This document shows, piece after piece, positions 48,407 to 58,980 of a DNA stretch of 64,000 bases (position 1 is its first letter; every line of letters begins with the position of its first letter). The stretch spans positions 1 through 64,000 of the forward strand of contig NC_020300.1 of assembly GCF_000341355.1 (NCBI RefSeq), given 5' to 3'. A program made the translations under genes and the position numbers. This DNA comes from Bartonella australis AUST/NH1 (lineage in GTDB: Bacteria; Pseudomonadota; Alphaproteobacteria; Rhizobiales; Rhizobiaceae). Below the pieces are notes generated by a model. The model was not told where the DNA came from, made no database searches, and worked only from the letters and a program-made list of their open reading frames with translations.

Positions 48407-49939
48407 TTAGATGATTGCTGCTAACCTATCATTTCCCAATCGATAGGAGATGGCTTCTGCAAGATGATGACGCGAAAGATGAGTTTCTGCATCGAGATCA
48501 GCGATGGTACGGGCAACTTTAAGGATACGGTGATAAGCACGCGCAGAAAGGTGCATTTTTTCGCTAACATCCTTCAGTAAGGCCATAGCATTTTTATCAG
48601 GAACAGCAATTTTCTCAATAATCTTGGCCGGGCAATCACCATTAGTGCGGATATGGGGGAGACTCAATGTGGTAAAACGTTTAGTTTGAATAGCGCGGGC
48701 TTGCGCAACGCGTTTTGCTACATTACAGCTTTTCTCTGACTGCTCTGGTTGCATAAGGTCCATGGCCGTTAAAGCAGGGACATCAATGCGTAAATCAATT
48801 CTATCGAGTAAAGGGCCGGAAATACGAGCTTGATAATCAGTTTGACAGCGCGTTCCTTTGGCGCAAACATGGCCTTTTTCACCTGCCATGCCGCATCGGC
48901 AAGGATTCATCGCCGCAATGAGTTGGATACGAGCAGGATAGGTGATATGATGATTAGCGCGGGCAATGACACATTCCCCGCTTTCTAGAGGTTGGCGAAG
49001 AGAGTCGAGGACTTGCGGGGAAAATTCAGGCAATTCATCAAGAAATAAAACGCCGTTGTGGGCGAGAGATACTTCTCCTGGCCGCCCTTTGAGGCCGCCG
49101 CCGATCATTGCGGCCATAGAAGCAGAATGATGGGGGGAACGAAAGGGACAGTGGAGTGAAAGAGCGTTATGCGTTGTCGCTCCTACGATAGAGGCAATTA
49201 AAGAAACGTCTAAAAGTTCACGGCTATCGAGGAGCGGTAAAATGGAAGGTAAGCATTGGGCTAGCATAGATTTACCTGCGCCGGGGGGACCCACAAATAG
49301 GAGGTTATGCCGCCCAGCTGCACAAACTTCTAAGGCACGTTTAGCGGTTTTTTGTCCTTTAATTTCGGAAAGATCAGGTAGTCCAGTTTGGACCGTGTAT
49401 TGGCGTGGTTGCGGCCGTTTTTGAATCTGAATTCCTTTAAAATGATTGATTATAGTGAGAAGAGTATCAGGTGCGACGATATCCATCTCTGCATTTGCCC
49501 ATGCAGCTTCAGGACCGCACTGATAGGGACAGATCAATCCTTTGTTTAACGATGAAGCTGTCATTGCAGTTGGTAAAACGCCATTAACAGCAGCAATAGA
49601 TCCATCTAATGATAATTCACCCAAAATGATGTAATTTTGCACCACTTCGGGGGGAAGGAGTTCCATAGCGAGCATTAAGCCTATGGCAATTGGCAGATCA
49701 TAATGCGACCCTTCTTTAGGCAAATCAGCTGGCGCAAGATTGACGGTAACCCGTTTATTAGGCATAGAAAGCCCACAAGCACGGAGGGCTGCTTGCACGC
49801 GTTCGCGGCTTTCCGCAATGGCTTTATCTGCTAATCCGACGATGGCCATCCCTATTTTGCCAGAGGTGATCATAACCTGCACATCAACAGGGACCGCCTC
49901 TAAACCGCGAAAAGCAACCGTCGTGACACGCGCGACCAT
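48407..49939 (-). CDS. comM: ComM/YifB-type magnesium-chelatase-like AAA ATPase
   Basis: ComM is a hexameric helicase that helps branch migration during natural transformation and is widespread beyond competent bacteria. The N-terminal Lon-like domain has VDVQVMITSGKIGMAIVGLA and the YxLP-type motif LPKEGSHYDLPIAIGLM. The AAA core has Walker A FVGPPGAGKSMLAQCLPSIL, the CPFRSPHHSAS motif, LFLDELPEFSPQVLDSLRQP and AAMNPCRCG with later cysteines (zinc-like). 510 residues, full length. Its stop lies 12 bases from the convergent solute-binding gene. Confidence 0.94.
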   Translation of the reverse strand: MVARVTTVAFRGLEAVPVDVQVMITSGKIGMAIVGLADKAIAESRERVQAALRACGLSMPNKRVTVNLAPADLPKEGSHYDLPIAIGLMLAMELLPPEVVQNYIILGELSLDGSIAAVNGVLPTAMTASSLNKGLICPYQCGPEAAWANAEMDIVAPDTLLTIINHFKGIQIQKRPQPRQYTVQTGLPDLSEIKGQKTAKRALEVCAAGRHNLLFVGPPGAGKSMLAQCLPSILPLLDSRELLDVSLIASIVGATTHNALSLHCPFRSPHHSASMAAMIGGGLKGRPGEVSLAHNGVLFLDELPEFSPQVLDSLRQPLESGECVIARANHHITYPARIQLIAAMNPCRCGMAGEKGHVCAKGTRCQTDYQARISGPLLDRIDLRIDVPALTAMDLMQPEQSEKSCNVAKRVAQARAIQTKRFTTLSLPHIRTNGDCPAKIIEKIAVPDKNAMALLKDVSEKMHLSARAYHRILKVARTIADLDAETHLSRHHLAEAISYRLGNDRLAAII

Positions 49940-50347
49940 TGATTTGTCCCCCCCTTTTTACTGCGCAGAAACAATCATATCTGTACATAAAAATCAAGAA
50001 ATGTCTGTACAGTTTTTTGATAAAGAAATCTACGTAAAGAGCTTTGCGGCGTGATTATAAAGAGCGATTTGTACAAATTTAACCATGACGATATACGATC
50101 AGATAAAATATTTAAAATGAGCCAGATTGGCTATGTTAAAAAAAGGAAATAAGACTATTTTGTTCCTTAGCGGTCCAGAATTCTGCGAGCGTAGGAAAAA
50201 CGTGACGTCACGCATCTTAAGTACAAATGTTATGCAATATAAAGAAACACGCGAAGAATCTAAAAGTGAGTGTTTTTCTTTTTTTTGCTACGTTGACGTT
50301 ATTTATAGATGAAGTGGTGAAAATATTTATTGAGAGTATCTGGGCCG

Positions 50348-52306
50348 ATGTCGTATCGAGCGAAATGGAAATTTGGGCTTGTTCGTAGCGTGTTTGTGGG
50401 CGTGTGTTTAATTTTCGCTTTTCCGCAGCCGCTCGCGGCTTTTGAACTTTTCGGTATTCATCTTTTCGGTAAAAAAAAGACAAATTTTCCTCCACGCGAT
50501 ACTAATAGTGCGGAGAAATTCTATGAAGTTGATATTGTTACACCGCCAGGTGCACCATCAGCGGGCGTAAAAATAGTTAAGGCTGTGTCTTCTCTTATTG
50601 CTGACAAAAATAAGGCAGTGCTTAGTTCTTCTGGATTGTTGGCTAAAGCTCGCTCAGATTATAAGGCAATCCTCTTCGCACTTTACGCAGATGGACGTTA
50701 CGGCGGTGTTATTAGTATTAAAATTAATGGTGCAGAAGTTGCTAATTTAAGCCCTGTGATTCAATTGCCAGACCGGTCTAGGATTATTATTACAATCGAT
50801 GCCGGCCCGCAGTATATTTTTCGTTCTGCGCGTGTTAATACAGTTACTCAGTGTGCAAAATATCAAACAGACAAAATGCTTTCCGTCGAAGATTTAGGCT
50901 TTGAAGCCGGTGCCATCGCAAAATCTGAAACGATTCTCAAAACAGAACAGCAGGCAATTAAGGGGTGGAACCAAAAAGGTTATGCTAAAGCCAGCGTAGT
51001 CAGTCGTGATGTTGTCGCTGATCATGCTAAGCGTCTCGTTGATGTACAGATTGTGATTGATCCCGGGCGAGAAGCTTATTACGGTTCTTTAAATGTGCGT
51101 AATGTGAGTGAACAGCCGCGCGCGGATTCGGCCTATGTTGCATGGATGACAGGGTTGAAGGCTGGCCAAAAATATAATATTAACGAGCTGGCGAAGGCCA
51201 ATGAGCGGCTCGTCCGACTCGGTGTTTTCCGCTCCGCAAATTTGCGCGAGGCGGATGAAATTAGTTCTGATGGTCGTTTACCATTTACGCTCATTTTAGA
51301 GGAACGTAAGCCGCAACGTTTCGGTGTTGGTGGCAGTTATTCAACACTAGATGGTGCGGGTCTCGAAGCTTACTGGATGCATAGAAATCTTTTTGGTCGT
51401 GCAGAACGTTTGAAAATTGAGACAAAAATGAGCGGTATCGGCAATAGCCGAACAAAGTCTTATAATCCAAGTAATTTTAATTATCGTTTTGGAGCAGAAT
51501 TCACCAAACCCGGTATAATCACCCCCGACACTGATTTTAGAGCGGAGCTGAAAGTACAACGAGATATCTTAAATAATTACACTACAACGGCTGTCAAAGG
51601 AAAGTGGGGTATCACACACCTTTTCAATGATAATTTATCAGGGCGGATTGTTGTGGCACTTTCTAACGGTTATTCGCGTGATAATTATTTCGGAGGTCGT
51701 AATTTTACGACTATTGGGGTACGAAGCGGTATAATTTACGACAGCCGTGATGATCAGCCTAATGCTACAAAAGGTCTGTATGGTGAAGCGATTTTTGAAC
51801 CACTGTACGAAATGCGTCTGCATAATTTTGCGACAAAAATGACGATAGAAGGCCGTTCTTATTTAGCGCTTGATGCGCGGGATCATTTGATTTTTGCAAC
51901 ACGAGCGAAGCTCGGTACGATTATTGGTAGTGATACACTGCGATTGCCGTCAAGTGCACTTTTTTTTGCTGGCGGCGGCGGGTCTGTCCGCGGTTATGCT
52001 TACCGCAATATTGGAATCAAAACGAAAAACGATACTGTCATCGGAGGGCGCGCGTTAGTTGAAGGTTCAGCTGAATTACGTTTTGCTGTAAGTGATAAAA
52101 TAGGTCTTGTCAGTTTTATTGATGGGGGGCTTGTAGGAGAAAAAGCGTTTTTTGATTTTTCACAAAAAATAAAATGGGGAGCAGGTATTGGGGGGCGTTA
52201 TATGACAGATATCGGGCCCTTACGGTTTGATTTAGCGTTTCCTCTTCAGCGGGAAAGAGGTGACCCTAATGTTGGTTTTTATGTAGGTATAGGGCAAGCA
52301 TTTTGA
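50348..52306 (+). CDS. tamA: Outer-membrane translocation and assembly protein TamA
   Basis: TamA is an Omp85-family outer-membrane barrel working with TamB in outer-membrane protein or phospholipid transport. The first 32 residues form a signal peptide (VGVCLIFAFPQPLAAFE). POTRA domains follow, for example PGAPSAGVKIVKAVSSLI and VDVQIVIDPGREAYYGSLNV. The C-terminal half is the 16-strand barrel, with GGGGSVRGYAYRNIG containing the Omp85 VRGY motif and a terminal aromatic residue (IGQAF). About 652 residues. The ATG at 50348 gives a clean signal peptide; an upstream TTG at 50330 is possible. The stop overlaps tamB. Confidence 0.92.
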   Translation: MSYRAKWKFGLVRSVFVGVCLIFAFPQPLAAFELFGIHLFGKKKTNFPPRDTNSAEKFYEVDIVTPPGAPSAGVKIVKAVSSLIADKNKAVLSSSGLLAKARSDYKAILFALYADGRYGGVISIKINGAEVANLSPVIQLPDRSRIIITIDAGPQYIFRSARVNTVTQCAKYQTDKMLSVEDLGFEAGAIAKSETILKTEQQAIKGWNQKGYAKASVVSRDVVADHAKRLVDVQIVIDPGREAYYGSLNVRNVSEQPRADSAYVAWMTGLKAGQKYNINELAKANERLVRLGVFRSANLREADEISSDGRLPFTLILEERKPQRFGVGGSYSTLDGAGLEAYWMHRNLFGRAERLKIETKMSGIGNSRTKSYNPSNFNYRFGAEFTKPGIITPDTDFRAELKVQRDILNNYTTTAVKGKWGITHLFNDNLSGRIVVALSNGYSRDNYFGGRNFTTIGVRSGIIYDSRDDQPNATKGLYGEAIFEPLYEMRLHNFATKMTIEGRSYLALDARDHLIFATRAKLGTIIGSDTLRLPSSALFFAGGGGSVRGYAYRNIGIKTKNDTVIGGRALVEGSAELRFAVSDKIGLVSFIDGGLVGEKAFFDFSQKIKWGAGIGGRYMTDIGPLRFDLAFPLQRERGDPNVGFYVGIGQAF

Positions 52307-55300
52307 TGAAAAAAATAGTGCGTTTAAGTATTTTCTTGCTTGGATTATCCCTTCTTTTCATAGTTGGTTTTTTTGTTTTTGCGCTGAGAGATAATTTATT
52401 TTCTAGTTCTAGCGAAGCGACAGTAGGTGGTCATTCATTGCTTGTCTCTTTCATAGAACGCAAACTTTCAGCACCCAATCGCCAAATTCGTTTGCATAAT
52501 GTACGAGGAATGATGTCTTCTCGAGCGTCAATTGGCTCTATTACTGTAAGTGATAATGAAGGCATCTGGCTCGAAATTACGGGTGCTAAGATAGATTGGA
52601 GCCGGTTAGCGTTGCTAAAAGGGCGTATTGAAATTGATGAGCTTTTGATAGAGCACGTTACGTTTTCACGTAAACCGCGGAGTTCTTCCTCCGGTTTTTC
52701 TTTCGAGGCTGGTCAGTTTTCCGTGCCCAAATTGCCTGTAGCTATTTCCGTTAACGCGCTTACGGTTGAGCATGTGGCCTTTAAAGATGACCTTTTTGGT
52801 CTTCCTGCTGATCTGTCTCTGAAAGGGCACGTGATTCTAGCCAGTGATAAATTTGACGCTGATATAGCGGCTCATCGCCTAGATGCACCGGGTCGTTTTT
52901 CGTTTTTAACAAAAATATCCAACGACAAGCGCACAGCTAAAATTAATATTGCTACTGATGAACCAGAAAACGGCATTTTAGCCCATATTCTGGGTGTCAA
53001 AAAATATCCTGCGGTCAATCTCGCCGTTAAAGGTGATGGCACTTTTGATGATTTGTTTATCACGCTCCGTTTGGAAGCCGATCGTCGACCTATTTTAGAT
53101 GGTGATGTTGCCTTTGCAGGTACTTCAGAAGGTTACAATTTTTCTTCCAAGTTAGTGGGTGCAGTTGGTCTTTTAGTGCCTTCTCAATATCGCGGCCTCT
53201 TTGGATCAGATGCTGCATTAAAAATAGAAGGGATTATAACGAAAGAAGGCGCAGTGCGACTTGATGATATAATTATTCAAGATAAGGCTATAAATGTCGT
53301 GGCTAAAGCAGAAACGACAGCCGATGGGTTTTTGCGGCGTTTATTCGTTGATGGCAAAGCAATTTTTGATGAAGAAAATGAATCTGCTTGTTTCCCCCTA
53401 TTAGGAAAAAAAACGTGTGTGGGCAGCATTGCTTTAAATATTGACTACGGCCGCGAGGGACAACAAGCTTGGAAGGGGAAACTTATTATACATCATTTGG
53501 GTAATGAAACTGTTCATATTAGCGATGCGGTCTTTGATATGGGAGGGAGTAGCGAAAATCTCGATAATTTAGCTTCTCGCCATGTTGGTATTCAGGTCGA
53601 TGGACTTCTGCAGGGGATTACGAGTACCAAAGATGTATTAACAGGTGACCTAGGCCAAACGGTTCATGTGCATTTAGATACAGATATTGCTTCTGGAAAA
53701 CCGACATTGGTTCGCGATTTTAGTATTATGGCTCAAGACTTTTCTCTTTGGTTAAAAGGAAAAATAGATCATTTCGTCTTTAAAGGTGATCTTGGTTTAA
53801 ACGCAAAAGAATTAAAACTCCTTGGTATGTTAAGTGGGCAGCCGCTTTCCGGTGGTGCAAATTTTAAAGCCAATGGAGTGATTAGTTTAGTTGGCAGCAT
53901 TTTTGATCTTGAATTGTCGGGGACCGCTGATAACGCGAAAATAGGTATAGAAACTGTCGATTATTTATTGAAAGGGAACCTCACTTTTTCAGGCGGCGCC
54001 GCCAAGAATACGAAGAATTTGATTGTACGCCATTTGCATTTGAGAAATCAACATACCGATATAAAAGCTAACGGCCGTTTTTCGAATAAAAATGTTAAGA
54101 TGGATTTTCGCGCCCAAATGTTCGATCTTGCTATGCTGGATTCGAGGATGAGTGGCGCGGCCACGATACAAGGCGCCGCCCGAGGACACAATAACGTCAT
54201 AATGATTAGCACGCGCTTGCATATTGCTGAAGCGTTTTTGGTGGGTAATAAACTTCAGAATACAGTGCTCAATATCAATGCACTCTTGAATAATACATCG
54301 CCAGTTTCTCCTTATGTGACTGGTTCCGCAGAAGGCAAGGGGATTTTTGCCAAGAAACCATTGCAGTTATCTGTTTCTTTCAACAATTCCGACCAGATGT
54401 GGAAGATTCGGGGCCTCAATATTAAAGGAGGCGATGCAAAGGTAATAGGTGATTTTTCTCAAACTCTTGGGGGTTATGTAAAAGGTGCCTTGCATATCGA
54501 CGCTAACGATATCTCAGCGCTCGCCGCGTTATTTTTGCAGGAAGGTACCGGAAAAGTGATGGGAGATTTTGTCTTTGAGGAACAAAATGGTAGACAAAAG
54601 GCCAATCTGAAAGCGCATATTGATCATCTGGTCTTGGCAGAAAATGAAGTCAAAAAATTAGCAATACAAGCTGACATATCCGATCTTTTTGGTCCGGTAC
54701 AATTCGAAGGCTTTGCTAACGCAGAGCATATCCAGACACCGTGGATGGTGGTCAATCACCTCAATGCCCATGCCAATAGTGACGATGGGCGGACATCCTT
54801 CGATGTTCAAGCAAGGGTGCATGATGATATAAATGCCCAGTTTTCTGGTCATTTGGTTACAATGGGATCACCAGCAGGTGTGAAACAGAAAATACTGCTC
54901 GAAACTATGGATGTGAAGCAATCCAATTTTCGTGGAACATTACTCAAGCCAGCTACGATTATTGTGGGCGAAGATGGAGTCTCAATCAGTGAATTAGGAC
55001 TTTCTGTTAATGAGGGAAAAATTGTTCTTATGGGTAATATTCATGATTCTCTCGATTTGCATCTCACAATGAGCGCTGCTCCTTTTGCTTTAGCAAATTT
55101 ATGGAAATCTGATCTCGGCGCTGATGGCACTTTGACGGGAAAGATTATGATTCGTGGTAGTCTTGAAAAACCTAATGTGGTCTATGATGTAAAAGGTCAA
55201 GGACTGAAAGTGGCCGCTCTCCAAGAAAAAAATATAACGCCCCTTGCACTTTCCGCCACAGGTCAAATGGTAGACAAGATCTTATCTGTGCACGCAGATT

Positions 55301-56964
55301 TTACGGGGGAAGAGCTACAAGCACAAACACAGGGAACTATAACTTTAGATGAAAATAAAATCGGTATAAACGTCGATTTGCAAAATTTTCCCGCACGATT
55401 GGTCAATAGTTTTATCCGAGGACAGGCCTTAGGGGGCACGATGGCGGGCAAAATCAATATTGGTGGAAAATTGAAAGATTTGTCTGCTCATTTTGAGCTT
55501 TTTGGTCGAACTATGACGGTCATAACTCATAATGGGCCGGTGCCGGTGAATATGAACGTTAACGGTTTTTACGAAAAATCGATGTTTCATATTGAGCGTG
55601 CGACGGCAACTGGCCCCAAAGAGCTGAATCTTTCTGTAAATGGACATATTTCTTTGAATAATCCGGAAATCGGGCTGAATATAAAAGGTACAATGCCCCT
55701 TACGTTTGTTGATCCATTTTTAGCTGAGCGTGGTGCGCAGGTAACAGGGGTAGCAAAAATTGATGCTACTCTCGATGGTATATTGCTTAAACCTAAGTTG
55801 ATTGGATCTTTGTCTGTGATTAATGGCAGTTTTTTCGATTCACAAACAAATTTAGGATTAAGTAATATAACGCTTGAGGGCAAGTTGGATGGCGACTACA
55901 TTATTTTAAAGCGCGCCAGCGCTCGTTCATTTGGGGGGGGAGCCGTTTCTGCTTCGGGCCGTATTTCTGACGATTTGCAAGCAGATTTGGTAATTCATCT
56001 CGATCATGCCAATTATAACGATGGATCCACAATTTTTGCGACATTAACCGGAACAGCGACAGTGACTGGCCATTTTTTGCATGATATTATTATTGGCGGT
56101 GATGTTACAGTCGAAAAAGCTGAAATTTTTGTTCCTGATCATTTTCAGGGCTCAACATTACTTGATGTCAAACATAAGCATTTAACAAAACCAATTGAGG
56201 AAACGCTTGAGCGTACTTATTTTGACATTTATAGCCGCACTCACGATACGCCGGAGGAATCTCCCTCTGCCTTGCGCTTAAATATGCGCATTAACGCGCA
56301 CAATAAGTTTTTTGTGCGTGGTCGTGGTTTAGATGCTGAATTAGGGGGGCGCATCAGCCTAACTGGTTCATGGCGCGATGTGCGCCCAGTTGGTGAGCTT
56401 CAGATGATTCGTGGACGTTTTGACATTCTTTCACAGCGTCTCGATTTCGATCAAGGGCAAGTAAGTTTTAGCGGTAATTTTAATCCTACTGTTTATTTTG
56501 TTGCCAACAGCAACAGTGGCGATATCAGCGTCGCAGTAACGTTAAGTGGAACTATTCATAATCTCGATGTGAATTTTTCTTCACAACCCGTTCTACCGCA
56601 GGACGAAGTGCTAGCGCGCTTGATTTTTAAGCGTTCTCTCAGTGAATTATCGCCGTTCCAAATTGCTCAGCTCGTTGCGGCTGCAGCTGAACTTGCAGGT
56701 GCTACTAATACATCCTTGTTGGAAGCTTTACGGAGTAAAATTGGTCTCGATGATCTTGACGTCATCGTTAATGAAAATGGCAAAACGGGTTTACGTGTTG
56801 GACGTTATATCCGCGATAATATCTACTTTGGCTTTGAAGCAGGATCGGATGGGACAACGAAAGGAACAATTAATTTGGATATCTCACGTCACCTTAAAGC
56901 TAAAGGCGCCATAGGGAACGAAAAGAATTCCAGTTTCGGTATATTTTATGAAAAGGACTATTGA
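52306..56964 (+). CDS. tamB: Translocation and assembly inner-membrane protein TamB
   Basis: TamB is a very long AsmA-like beta-helical protein anchored in the inner membrane that spans the periplasm to TamA and carries lipids. One N-terminal membrane helix (residues 6-27, LSIFLLGLSLLFIVGFFVF) precedes about 1,200 residues of repeated beta strands. The C-terminal DUF490 domain has FVRGRGLDAELGGRISLTGS, GELQMIRGRFDILSQRLDFD and DEVLARLIFKRSLSELSPFQ. 1552 residues. The ATG at 52306 overlaps the tamA stop (TGATG), so the two are translationally coupled. Confidence 0.95.
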   Translation: MKKIVRLSIFLLGLSLLFIVGFFVFALRDNLFSSSSEATVGGHSLLVSFIERKLSAPNRQIRLHNVRGMMSSRASIGSITVSDNEGIWLEITGAKIDWSRLALLKGRIEIDELLIEHVTFSRKPRSSSSGFSFEAGQFSVPKLPVAISVNALTVEHVAFKDDLFGLPADLSLKGHVILASDKFDADIAAHRLDAPGRFSFLTKISNDKRTAKINIATDEPENGILAHILGVKKYPAVNLAVKGDGTFDDLFITLRLEADRRPILDGDVAFAGTSEGYNFSSKLVGAVGLLVPSQYRGLFGSDAALKIEGIITKEGAVRLDDIIIQDKAINVVAKAETTADGFLRRLFVDGKAIFDEENESACFPLLGKKTCVGSIALNIDYGREGQQAWKGKLIIHHLGNETVHISDAVFDMGGSSENLDNLASRHVGIQVDGLLQGITSTKDVLTGDLGQTVHVHLDTDIASGKPTLVRDFSIMAQDFSLWLKGKIDHFVFKGDLGLNAKELKLLGMLSGQPLSGGANFKANGVISLVGSIFDLELSGTADNAKIGIETVDYLLKGNLTFSGGAAKNTKNLIVRHLHLRNQHTDIKANGRFSNKNVKMDFRAQMFDLAMLDSRMSGAATIQGAARGHNNVIMISTRLHIAEAFLVGNKLQNTVLNINALLNNTSPVSPYVTGSAEGKGIFAKKPLQLSVSFNNSDQMWKIRGLNIKGGDAKVIGDFSQTLGGYVKGALHIDANDISALAALFLQEGTGKVMGDFVFEEQNGRQKANLKAHIDHLVLAENEVKKLAIQADISDLFGPVQFEGFANAEHIQTPWMVVNHLNAHANSDDGRTSFDVQARVHDDINAQFSGHLVTMGSPAGVKQKILLETMDVKQSNFRGTLLKPATIIVGEDGVSISELGLSVNEGKIVLMGNIHDSLDLHLTMSAAPFALANLWKSDLGADGTLTGKIMIRGSLEKPNVVYDVKGQGLKVAALQEKNITPLALSATGQMVDKILSVHADFTGEELQAQTQGTITLDENKIGINVDLQNFPARLVNSFIRGQALGGTMAGKINIGGKLKDLSAHFELFGRTMTVITHNGPVPVNMNVNGFYEKSMFHIERATATGPKELNLSVNGHISLNNPEIGLNIKGTMPLTFVDPFLAERGAQVTGVAKIDATLDGILLKPKLIGSLSVINGSFFDSQTNLGLSNITLEGKLDGDYIILKRASARSFGGGAVSASGRISDDLQADLVIHLDHANYNDGSTIFATLTGTATVTGHFLHDIIIGGDVTVEKAEIFVPDHFQGSTLLDVKHKHLTKPIEETLERTYFDIYSRTHDTPEESPSALRLNMRINAHNKFFVRGRGLDAELGGRISLTGSWRDVRPVGELQMIRGRFDILSQRLDFDQGQVSFSGNFNPTVYFVANSNSGDISVAVTLSGTIHNLDVNFSSQPVLPQDEVLARLIFKRSLSELSPFQIAQLVAAAAELAGATNTSLLEALRSKIGLDDLDVIVNENGKTGLRVGRYIRDNIYFGFEAGSDGTTKGTINLDISRHLKAKGAIGNEKNSSFGIFYEKDY

Positions 56965-56998
56965 ATATTAGGAGCTTCTAGGAGCTACTTGCTTATGT

Positions 56999-58765
56999 TT
57001 AAAGCTCTTGCTTCTTGAATTGGAGATTATGCAATTTTTTAAAAAAGCCTCCCTTTTTTTCTAATAATTCCGATTGCGTGCCTTGTTCAATGAGTTGCCC
57101 ATTTTGTATTACAACGATTTTATGAGCTTGCGCAATTGTAGAAAGGCGGTGGGCTATTACGATAGTAGTGCGTCCTGCAGTAAGGTGGTAAAGAGCTTCA
57201 TTGATTTCTATTTCGGTTTGCGAATCTAACGCGCTTGTCGCTTCGTCAAGAATTAAGATTTCACTGTCATGAAGCATAGCCCGAGCGATAGCGATACGCT
57301 GCTTTTGCCCGCCTGAAAGATTATTCCCATTATCGCCTATTTGTGTGTCGTAGCCATCTGGCAAATTCATAATAAAATTATGAGCATTGGCTGCTTTCGC
57401 CGCTTCGATAATGTCGCTGTTACTGGCCCCTTCTTTTCCAAGACCGATATTATATTTAATGGTTCCTTGAAATAAAAATGTATCTTGCCCTACGTAAGCT
57501 ATAAGATTCCGAAGGGAGCGGAATGTAATATAGCGAATGTCTTGATCGTTAATCAATATGCGCCCCCGCGTAGGGTCATAAAGGCGCATAATGAGGTTGA
57601 TAATAGTTGATTTTCCAGAACCTGATGGCCCTACTAACGCTGTCATTTTTCCCGCTTCTATCTCCAAATTGAGATCATTTAGCACCATTTGATCACCTGC
57701 ATAGGCGAAAAAAACGTGCTCGAAGCGGATAGAACTTCGCGTTTTATCAAGGTCCTTAGCCCCTTTATGTTCTACAACAGTAAGAGGATGATCAAGTATT
57801 TCGAACATAGTACGAGTACTCGCTAAACCAGACTCAATTTTAACGCGCAGATTTGCTAGCCTTTTAGCAGGTTCGTAAGCCAAAAATAGAGCGACAATAA
57901 AAGACATTAATTCGCCGTGAATACTTGCTCCTTGGCTTGCAAGATAACCAGAAAAACAGATAACCGCTGCGATAGCAATGCCGGCTAGTGTCTCCATAAT
58001 CGGATTTGTAGCAGCTTCGAGCCTTGCGATACTATTTGCTTGTTTTTCGACATCCCGAATAGCTTTATCCATGCGCTTTTTCATCAATCTCTCCAATGAG
58101 AAGGCTTTGATTACTCGGATACCAGCAGCACTTTCTTGTACAACCTTAATAATTTCTCCGAGCGAAAGAAGCTCTTTTTCTGTGAGGCCGCGGATGCGTT
58201 TTAACGCTATTCGAACACCTAAAAAAGCGATTGGGCCTATTGTTAAGGTAATGACAGCTAATGTAAAATTTTGAATGAGCATAACAAGCAAAAGGCCAAT
58301 AACAGAGAGCAAATCACGTACGAAGGTTGTGATAATGGTATCAATGACATTGCGAGCTGCTGTTGCGTTATGAGTCACACGAACGAGGAGATCAGATGAG
58401 GCATTATCGTTGTAAAACGAAACTCCCTGTTCCATAAGGCGAGCGTAGATTTTGCGCTGTTGTTCGGCGACGATACTATTGCCCGCTTTGCTCAGAAAAT
58501 AAATCTGAGCAAAAGTTGAAATTCCTTTGAGGATAAAAACGAAGACGATAGCGCCAGAAATGGAAACGACCATATTAAAATTGCGCCCATCAATAACATA
58601 ATTAACAACATCGCGCATAACCCACGCGCTGATCGCTGTAGTACCAGAAATGATGATCATCGAAAAAATAGCTGCGCTATATAAGAATACGTGTTTACGG
58701 AAATTTTCTTGTAAAAGGCGTATGATAAGGCGTTTATCAAAAGAAGATACTTGTTTTTTAACCAT
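56999..58765 (-). CDS. ABC exporter of the MsbA/lipid type (fused permease and ATPase)
   Basis: A 588-residue half-transporter: six membrane helices in residues 25-320, then an ATPase with Walker A ALVGPSGSGKSTIINLIMRL, Q-loop YVGQDTFLFQGT, signature NLSGGQKQRIAIARAML, Walker B ILILDEATSALDSQTE and switch AHRLSTIAQA. It works as a homodimer. The family includes MsbA, which flips lipid A, and other lipid or peptide exporters; the specificity cannot be read from sequence. It is convergent with tamB, 35 bases apart, so it is not in that operon, although its role at the envelope would match. Confidence 0.88.
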   Translation of the reverse strand: MVKKQVSSFDKRLIIRLLQENFRKHVFLYSAAIFSMIIISGTTAISAWVMRDVVNYVIDGRNFNMVVSISGAIVFVFILKGISTFAQIYFLSKAGNSIVAEQQRKIYARLMEQGVSFYNDNASSDLLVRVTHNATAARNVIDTIITTFVRDLLSVIGLLLVMLIQNFTLAVITLTIGPIAFLGVRIALKRIRGLTEKELLSLGEIIKVVQESAAGIRVIKAFSLERLMKKRMDKAIRDVEKQANSIARLEAATNPIMETLAGIAIAAVICFSGYLASQGASIHGELMSFIVALFLAYEPAKRLANLRVKIESGLASTRTMFEILDHPLTVVEHKGAKDLDKTRSSIRFEHVFFAYAGDQMVLNDLNLEIEAGKMTALVGPSGSGKSTIINLIMRLYDPTRGRILINDQDIRYITFRSLRNLIAYVGQDTFLFQGTIKYNIGLGKEGASNSDIIEAAKAANAHNFIMNLPDGYDTQIGDNGNNLSGGQKQRIAIARAMLHDSEILILDEATSALDSQTEIEINEALYHLTAGRTTIVIAHRLSTIAQAHKIVVIQNGQLIEQGTQSELLEKKGGFFKKLHNLQFKKQEL

Positions 58766-58859
58766 GGGCTATTTCTATTTTCTATCATTATTTATGCAAG
58801 GGTGAGGCGTTTTTCATAGAAGGAGCTTAGCTTTGTTTGAGGAAAATAAGCTTTATTTT

Positions 58860-58980
58860 ATAGATTAGGCGTGGGGTTATAAATCAGACAACACCCGAAC
58901 GGCCGCCCACTCCGCATTCTGGAGCACGCCTTCCTTCGCTTAATCCAAAAAAGCCACATGTGGTACGCTGCAAAGCGAGA
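58860..58980 (-). other. GC-rich intergenic segment downstream of infC
   Basis: Between infC and the exporter gene is a patch (about 58886-58940) visibly richer in G and C than the surrounding AT-rich DNA. It contains a short stem (CTCC, seven-base loop, GGAG) and, closer to infC, the palindrome CCACATGTGG followed on the minus strand by a run of T. This may be the infC terminator region or a structured RNA. It does not fold as a tRNA by eye. Confidence 0.3.

Noticed and set aside
50127..50312. 61-residue plus-strand frame upstream of tamA
   Set aside because: No motif, and it lies in the divergent promoter region of comM and tamA.
58886..58940. Possible tRNA gene in the GC-rich patch near infC
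   Set aside because: The seven-base loop lacks the U33-anticodon pattern, and no T-arm or acceptor stem pairs around it.
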